A stretch of 33,527 bases of DNA from Halorutilus salinus (GTDB taxonomy: Archaea > Halobacteriota > Halobacteria > Halobacteriales > Halorutilaceae): positions 72,993-106,519 of the forward strand of contig NZ_RKLV01000007.1 in NCBI RefSeq assembly GCF_026242195.1, written 5' to 3'. A program made the position numbers and the translations under genes. Positions 29,633 through 33,527 of this stretch are shown piece after piece (position 1 is the stretch's first letter; each line of letters begins with the position of its first letter). The notes beneath the pieces were generated by a model. That model saw only the letters and a list, made by a program, of their open reading frames with translations, had not been told where the DNA came from and did not search any database.

Positions 29633-30843
29633 GGTCTCGATGACCGCGTGAGTTCGCCCGCTATCTCTTCGCGCATCGCTTCCTCGGGTTCGTCGGCGTT
29701 CCGGAGCGCCCACATGAGCTTGACGTACGCGGTTTCGGGCAACGTATCCTCCGCCTCCACCACACCCGCGTCGAGCAGGTCACGTCCCGTGTCGTATACA
29801 CGGTCGCAGACACGTCCTTCGATGCACTGCGAGGTCATGACAACGACACCGTCGTGCGCGTCTATGGTATCTATCCAGTCCGTGTGTGTATGTCCGAGGC
29901 CCGTACCTTCGATAACGACGCCGTCGGCGGAACCGTCGATGACCGAGGCGTCCTTTCCGGGCGTGAACTTGACGTGCTGGACGTTCTCGTTGAACGAACC
30001 GTTCACCGTTACGTCCCCGTCACCTCGGTTCCCGACCTCATCACGGCGTCGCCATTCAACGTCACCCGTCTCGTAGTCCACCTTTCCGACGGGGTGCCGA
30101 CCCACGGTCTCGAAGGCGTCACGTCGGGACGTATGGCTCTTCCTCACGCGCGTACCCCGGTGTAACGTGCATTCGCCGTCGCTCCTGTCGGCGTGCATAC
30201 AGACGAAGACGCCCGACACGTCCGACTTCGCCGTCTCTACCGCACAGACGGCGTTGACGACGTTGTCGCTCGACGGACGGTCGGCGGAACGCTGTGAACC
30301 GACGAAGACGACGGGGACGGGCGTGTCAAGAGCGAACGAGACGGCGCTCGCGCTGTACGCCATCGTATCCGTACCGTGCATAACCACGACGCCGTCAGCG
30401 CCTTCTTCTATCTCGTCGCCTACGGCACGCGCGAGTTCGCCCCACCGTTGTGGCGTCATGTTCTCGCTGAGTATGTTGGAGACGACGCGTCCGCGGTAGT
30501 TGGCGCGCCCCGCGAGTTCGGGTACTGCGCGCAGAACGTCCTCGGCGTCGAACTGCGCCGTCACAGCTCCCGTACGGTAGTCGACTGTTGAGGCTATCGT
30601 ACCGCCCGTCGATATGAGCGCGACCGTCGGGAGATCTTCGTCGTCTCCGAGAGCCACGTCGTGTTCGACACCCTGTTCCTCAACCTCACCAACGACCTCG
30701 ACGTTCGCCTCGTCGCGCGCCACACCGACGTTGTAGCCGTCGTCTAACTTTACGACGACCTGTTCGTCGTCGGACGAAGGCATAACGACGCCTTCGAATA
30801 CCGATCCTTGTTTCTCGACACGTACCCTGTCACCCTCGGTCAT
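29623..30843 (-). CDS. gatD: Glutamyl-tRNA(Gln) amidotransferase subunit D
   Basis: The 406-residue protein is the asparaginase-like subunit of the archaeal GatDE complex, which turns Glu-tRNA(Gln) into Gln-tRNA(Gln). After an N-terminal beta barrel (1 to about 65) comes the amidase domain. It carries the first catalytic motif STGGTIAS (78-85) and the second, HGTDTM (156-161), with Thr158 and Asp159. A lysine at 233 (VRKSHTSRRDAF) completes the asparaginase-type set. The subunit releases ammonia from glutamine or asparagine for GatE. gatE is not in this window. A tRNA-Gln gene lies about 2.5 kb away. The ATG overlaps argH (ATGA). Confidence 0.95.
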   Translation of the reverse strand: MTEGDRVRVEKQGSVFEGVVMPSSDDEQVVVKLDDGYNVGVARDEANVEVVGEVEEQGVEHDVALGDDEDLPTVALISTGGTIASTVDYRTGAVTAQFDAEDVLRAVPELAGRANYRGRVVSNILSENMTPQRWGELARAVGDEIEEGADGVVVMHGTDTMAYSASAVSFALDTPVPVVFVGSQRSADRPSSDNVVNAVCAVETAKSDVSGVFVCMHADRSDGECTLHRGTRVRKSHTSRRDAFETVGRHPVGKVDYETGDVEWRRRDEVGNRGDGDVTVNGSFNENVQHVKFTPGKDASVIDGSADGVVIEGTGLGHTHTDWIDTIDAHDGVVVMTSQCIEGRVCDRVYDTGRDLLDAGVVEAEDTLPETAYVKLMWALRNADEPEEAMREEIAGELTRSSRPWT

Positions 30844-32288
30844 CTTATCTCCTCCACGGCTTCGTTAAGCATCTCTTCGGATAGTTCGAGGTCTTCCTCC
30901 AAGCTATTCAACGTGTCCATGTCGGCTTCGAGCGCGTCGCGCGCCTCGTCCAAGAGACCTTCGTCACCCGGCGCGCCGTACGAGTCGTGGCTTTCGACGC
31001 ATCCGCGCGGTTCGAGTGCGTTTTCCAGCCTCTCGTCGTCGAGTTCGAGCGCGTCGCCCGTCACCTCCCTGAATACGTCACGGACGTCGTCGGCGGTCGG
31101 TTTGTCAGTCTGCTCCGCCACGGACGCGACGACGTGGTGTGCGGTACGGAACGCGATACCCGTTTCGCGGACGAGCGCGTCGGCGAGTTCGGTAGCCCCC
31201 ACGAAGCCGTCCTCGACCGTCGCGCGCGCCGAACCGCGGTCGAACCCCGCGGTATCGATAACACCCGCGAGGACACGGCACGACGAACGCGCCGCGTCGA
31301 AGGCTTCCCAGATCCTCCCCGTCGCCTCCTGCAGATCACGGTTGTACGCCGAGGGAAGACCCTTGAGGTTGGTTACGGTAGCCGTCAGCGCACCGTGTAC
31401 GGTCGCTGTCTTTCCACGCGCTAACTCGGCGGTGTCGGGGTTCTTCTTCTGTGGCATTATCGACGAGGTGCTCGCGTACGCGTCGTCGAACTCGACTATA
31501 CCGAACTCGTGACTGCTCCACAGAACGAGGTCCTCACAGAGACGTGACAGTGTGACGGAGGCGTTTAGCGCCGACGAGACGGACTCTACGGCAAAGCCGC
31601 GTGATGCGACACCGTCCATGCTGTTACGCGTCGGACGGTCGAAGCCCAGAAGCTCCGCGGTTCTCTCCCTGTCGATACCGAACGACGTACCGGCGAACGC
31701 CGCGCTTCCGAGCGGGGACTCGTTGACACGTCCGTAGGCGTCGGCGAGACGCCCGAAGTCACGCTCAAGCGCCGCATCGTACGACAGGAGATGGTGTCCG
31801 ATGGTGGTGGGCTGGGCACGCTGTAGATGGGTGTACCCCGACACGAGGTAGTCGTCCGTCTCCTCCGCACGGTCGACGAGCGCCGAACGGAGCGCGAGAA
31901 CGTCCCTCATACCGCCGAGGAGTTCGTCACGGAGAGCGATACGTATGCAGGTCGCTACCTCGTCGTTCCGCGACCGTGCCGTATGTAGACGCCCGCCCGT
32001 ATCCTCACCGACGCGTTCGACCACCTCCGCCTCTATCGCCGGATGTACGTCCTCGTGCGTTCCGTCGAGTGCGTCGAAACCCCCCTCCTCAACCTCGTCG
32101 AGAGCGCCGAGTATCGCGCGGGCATCGTCTTCCGAGACGATACCGCACTCTGCGAGCGTGACGACGTGCGCCCTACCCACGTCGATATCCGCGCCGAAGA
32201 TACGCCGGTCGGAGCCGAACGACGACAGGAAGCCGTCCACCTCGTCGTCGGTCGCTCCGAGCCTACCGCGACGGAGTATGTCGGTCAT
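30840..32288 (-). CDS. argH: Argininosuccinate lyase
   Basis: The 482-residue enzyme splits argininosuccinate into arginine and fumarate, the last step of arginine synthesis. Motifs: THEDVH (77-82), HTARSRNDEV (102-111), GYTHLQRAQPTT (151-162) and the fumarate-lyase signature SSIMPQKKNPD (275-285) with the catalytic serine loop. The position normally Gly before SSIMPQKKN is Thr here. Length is standard. argG, often its partner in haloarchaea, is not adjacent; instead argH leads an operon with translation genes. A TATA-like box lies about 27 bases before the ATG. Confidence 0.95.
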   Translation of the reverse strand: MTDILRRGRLGATDDEVDGFLSSFGSDRRIFGADIDVGRAHVVTLAECGIVSEDDARAILGALDEVEEGGFDALDGTHEDVHPAIEAEVVERVGEDTGGRLHTARSRNDEVATCIRIALRDELLGGMRDVLALRSALVDRAEETDDYLVSGYTHLQRAQPTTIGHHLLSYDAALERDFGRLADAYGRVNESPLGSAAFAGTSFGIDRERTAELLGFDRPTRNSMDGVASRGFAVESVSSALNASVTLSRLCEDLVLWSSHEFGIVEFDDAYASTSSIMPQKKNPDTAELARGKTATVHGALTATVTNLKGLPSAYNRDLQEATGRIWEAFDAARSSCRVLAGVIDTAGFDRGSARATVEDGFVGATELADALVRETGIAFRTAHHVVASVAEQTDKPTADDVRDVFREVTGDALELDDERLENALEPRGCVESHDSYGAPGDEGLLDEARDALEADMDTLNSLEEDLELSEEMLNEAVEEIR

Positions 32289-32310
32289 ACTTGACGGTTC
32301 GTTTCCGCGC

Positions 32311-32318
32311 GCATAAAC
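32311..32318 (-). promoter_or_regulatory. TATA-like box of the argH operon
   Basis: The minus strand reads GTTTATGC, centred about 26 bases before the argH ATG, consistent with leaderless transcription of argH-gatD-GNAT-tyrS. Confidence 0.55.
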
Positions 32319-32357
32319 GTACCGTCAGACGACACAGAGGGCGTATACCCGTCTCGT

Positions 32358-33191
32358 CTATATGTCAAGACCCCAGCCGTCGCCGCCTGTGACCTCTTCG
32401 GGTTCGTCTATGACGTAGAGGACGACGAGGAAGGTGAAAAGGTACTTTGCGAATATATCGAAGACGCTGTACCCCCACGACGTGAGAGCGACGTTTTCGA
32501 TGAGCGCTAGACCTTCGTTGCCGACACCCCACCACACCGTGTATCCGAACCAGAGGACGACGGTCAGTATCTTCAGCTTGCTGAATATACCCTTCGTACC
32601 CGTGCGTTCCGCGTCCTTGGGCCACTCAACGAGGAGTATGTAGACGACCACGAGGAAGAAGGAGACGCTGACGAGGTACCAGAACCATCTGAGCACGTAA
32701 CTCGACGTCGTCAGTGCGGCGGCGAGACCGGTTATCATGATACCGACATCAAAGACTATGGCGGTGAATATCTTTGTGAGGTTCGACCCCGCTATGAGTC
32801 CGAGGGCGAGGAGTATGAACGGTGTCGAGAACGCCCACGTGAGATACCTACCCCACAGCGAGACCACCTCTTCGCCTCCGAGCGCGTGCCCTGCCGGCAT
32901 TTCGAGCATGCTTATCGTCATACCGGAGAACAGACCCGTGTAGCTCGAAACCGAGACAGCGGATATCATCATACACGAGACTATTATCAGCTTCGCGCGC
33001 GGATCCGTGACGTCCTTTGCTATGTACGCGATGGCGAGCAAGGTCAGCCCCGCGAGCGCTATGTTCACGTACAGAGACGATGCCAACAGAGAGTCACCCA
33101 TCACTACCTCGTTAAAAATCTCCGACTGTGACATGTCTGTCTGCGCCGGGAACTGTGCTAACGAACCGAGCGATATCGGTGTTACTGACAT
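32358..33191 (-). CDS. hop: Halorhodopsin, light-driven inward chloride pump
   Basis: The 277-residue protein has seven membrane helices and the retinal-binding lysine Lys249 (VFDIFAKYLF) in helix G. In helix C the key residues read WGRYLTWAFSTPFILLAL: Arg115, Thr118, Ser122 and Ala129. The Thr-Ser-Ala triplet replaces the Asp-Thr-Asp of bacteriorhodopsin and is the mark of chloride pumps. The BC loop motif EMPAGHALGGEEV and VTSWGYS-like helix G start also match haloarchaeal halorhodopsin. It drives chloride into the cell and helps osmotic balance. No other opsin, retinal-synthesis gene or Bat regulator is in the window. It is a single-gene unit facing away from the tRNA gene. Confidence 0.96.
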   Translation of the reverse strand: MSVTPISLGSLAQFPAQTDMSQSEIFNEVVMGDSLLASSLYVNIALAGLTLLAIAYIAKDVTDPRAKLIIVSCMMISAVSVSSYTGLFSGMTISMLEMPAGHALGGEEVVSLWGRYLTWAFSTPFILLALGLIAGSNLTKIFTAIVFDVGIMITGLAAALTTSSYVLRWFWYLVSVSFFLVVVYILLVEWPKDAERTGTKGIFSKLKILTVVLWFGYTVWWGVGNEGLALIENVALTSWGYSVFDIFAKYLFTFLVVLYVIDEPEEVTGGDGWGLDI

Positions 33192-33216
33192 CAGATCTTA
33201 CCCCGGTGCTACTACA

Positions 33217-33224
33217 GGTTAACA
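33217..33224 (-). promoter_or_regulatory. Possible TATA element of halorhodopsin
   Basis: The minus strand reads TGTTAACC, about 30 bases before the ATG. The surrounding 33213-33232 is the most AT-rich part of the gap. Light and oxygen control of opsin genes usually acts through sites just upstream, but I recognise none. Confidence 0.4.
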
Positions 33225-33298
33225 ACATATCAATCCACGTGCCGTATCACCATACGCACAACCCACCCGAACCGGTGCACCGATGTACGACCGAAGGA

Positions 33299-33305
33299 GA
33301 TATAC
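33299..33305 (+). promoter_or_regulatory. TATA box of the tRNA-Gln gene
   Basis: GATATAC, preceded by purine-rich GAAGGA as a possible BRE, is centred about 29 bases before the tRNA 5' end. The precursor would have almost no leader. Confidence 0.55.
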
Positions 33306-33330
33306 GCCCGCCGCAACCATCTTCGTATGA

Positions 33331-33403
33331 AGCTCCGTGGTGTAGCGGTCAATCATAACGGCCTTTGGAGCCGTTGACGGCGGTTCGAATCCGCCCGGAG
33401 CTA
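33331..33403 (+). tRNA. tRNA-Gln (anticodon TTG), no intron
   Basis: The 73-base sequence folds into a full cloverleaf. The acceptor stem is AGCTCCG/CGGAGCT with discriminator A at 33403. The anticodon stem is ACGGC/GCCGT around the loop CTTTGGA, anticodon TTG for CAA codons. The T stem is GGCGG/CCGCC around TTCGAAT. The D stem is weak, with G-T, T-A and G-C pairs and one mismatch. The first pair is A1-U72, the pair known to mark archaeal tRNA-Gln for GatDE. CCA is not encoded. The T arm and acceptor 3' strand form the start of the 69-bp tandem repeat downstream. Confidence 0.93.
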
Positions 33404-33527
33404 CTTTCTGCGGATGAGAGCCAAGGAGTGTAGCGAAGCGGAACGACTGCGGTTCGAATCCGCCCGGAGCTACTTTCTGCGGATGAGAGCCAAGGAGTGT
33501 AGCGAAGCGGAACGACTGCGGTTCGAA
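33381..33527 (+). repeat. 69-bp tandem repeat built on the tRNA-Gln 3' end
   Basis: A 69-base unit starting CGGTTCGAATCCGCC occurs twice without change (33381-33449 and 33450-33518), and nine bases of a third copy reach the window edge. The first 23 bases of each unit repeat the T arm and acceptor 3' strand of the tRNA. The other 46 bases contain AGGAGTGTAGCGAAGCG and no reading frame of note. In the second copy the base before the T stem is T instead of G, so these copies are not intact tRNA halves. It could be a genuine tRNA-derived array or an assembly loop at a contig end. Confidence 0.85.

Noticed and set aside
33294..33306. GAAGGAGATATAC, identical to a common expression-vector ribosome site
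   Set aside because: The match is 13 bases only, the flanks are not vector-like, and it sits exactly where the tRNA promoter is expected. Coincidence is more likely than contamination.
33381..33403. attL of an integrative element in tRNA-Gln
   Set aside because: No integrase or element genes are visible, and the duplicated 3' end recurs at 69 bases. It cannot be excluded for sequence beyond the window.
33381..33527. CRISPR array
   Set aside because: The units are identical from end to end with no variable spacers, so this is a plain tandem repeat.

Overview
The window looks like a piece of a haloarchaeal (class Halobacteria) chromosome. The proteins are strongly acidic and rich in Asp and Glu. 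GC is high (about 60% by eye, not computed), and many first genes have a TATA-like box about 26 bases before the start codon with no Shine-Dalgarno site, as expected for leaderless haloarchaeal mRNAs. Marker genes agree: a chloride-pump halorhodopsin, the haloarchaeal Cld-ABM fusion PitA, MptA, GatD, an archaeal tyrosyl-tRNA synthetase, an RNB-only RNase R, and an archaeal-type tRNA-Gln. I cannot name the genus. Several proteins look diverged from well-studied genera, so an uncultured lineage is possible.

Layout: 41-1583 (minus) holds RNase R and glutaredoxin. 1642-2521 is a 2-dehydropantoate 2-reductase split by a frameshift. 2593-10407 is a nine-gene Mrp-type Na+/H+ antiporter operon (E with an N-terminal USP-like domain, F, G, MbhD/E-like, B, C and three D/A/NuoLMN-like subunits), with short overlaps at every joint I checked. 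10404-11330 (minus) is mptA. A 17-bp tandem repeat and a 14-bp palindrome lie between it and the divergent geranylgeranyl reductase (11503-12864). 12861-17030 (minus) holds an XPD-like helicase preceded by two bacterial-PH-domain membrane proteins. 17112-19201 is an ABC exporter pair. 19259-20844 holds a KH-domain protein, a thioesterase and a cobalamin adenosyltransferase. 20841-23693 (minus) holds pitA and an HTTM membrane protein. 23763-26440 holds three genes for base-excision repair and polyprenyl synthesis plus a 35-residue small ORF. 26571-27826 holds an unknown protein and pabC. 27828-32288 (minus) is an argH-gatD-GNAT-tyrS operon. 32358-33191 (minus) is halorhodopsin. tRNA-Gln(TTG) lies at 33331-33403, and its 3' end starts a 69-bp tandem repeat that runs off the window.

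How the genes fit together: the antiporter (Na+ export) and the chloride pump suit ion balance in brine. GatD and tRNA-Gln belong to the same indirect Gln-tRNA pathway. MptA and PabC both feed pterin or folate metabolism. AlkA-like glycosylase and endonuclease IV are consecutive base-excision-repair activities lying tail to tail. I see no integrase, transposase, CRISPR array or defence island. Most of the window is compact core chromosome. The more unusual signals are the two tandem repeats, the broken panE, the C-terminal extension on endonuclease IV, the missing channel lysines in two antiporter subunits and the small leaderless ORF.
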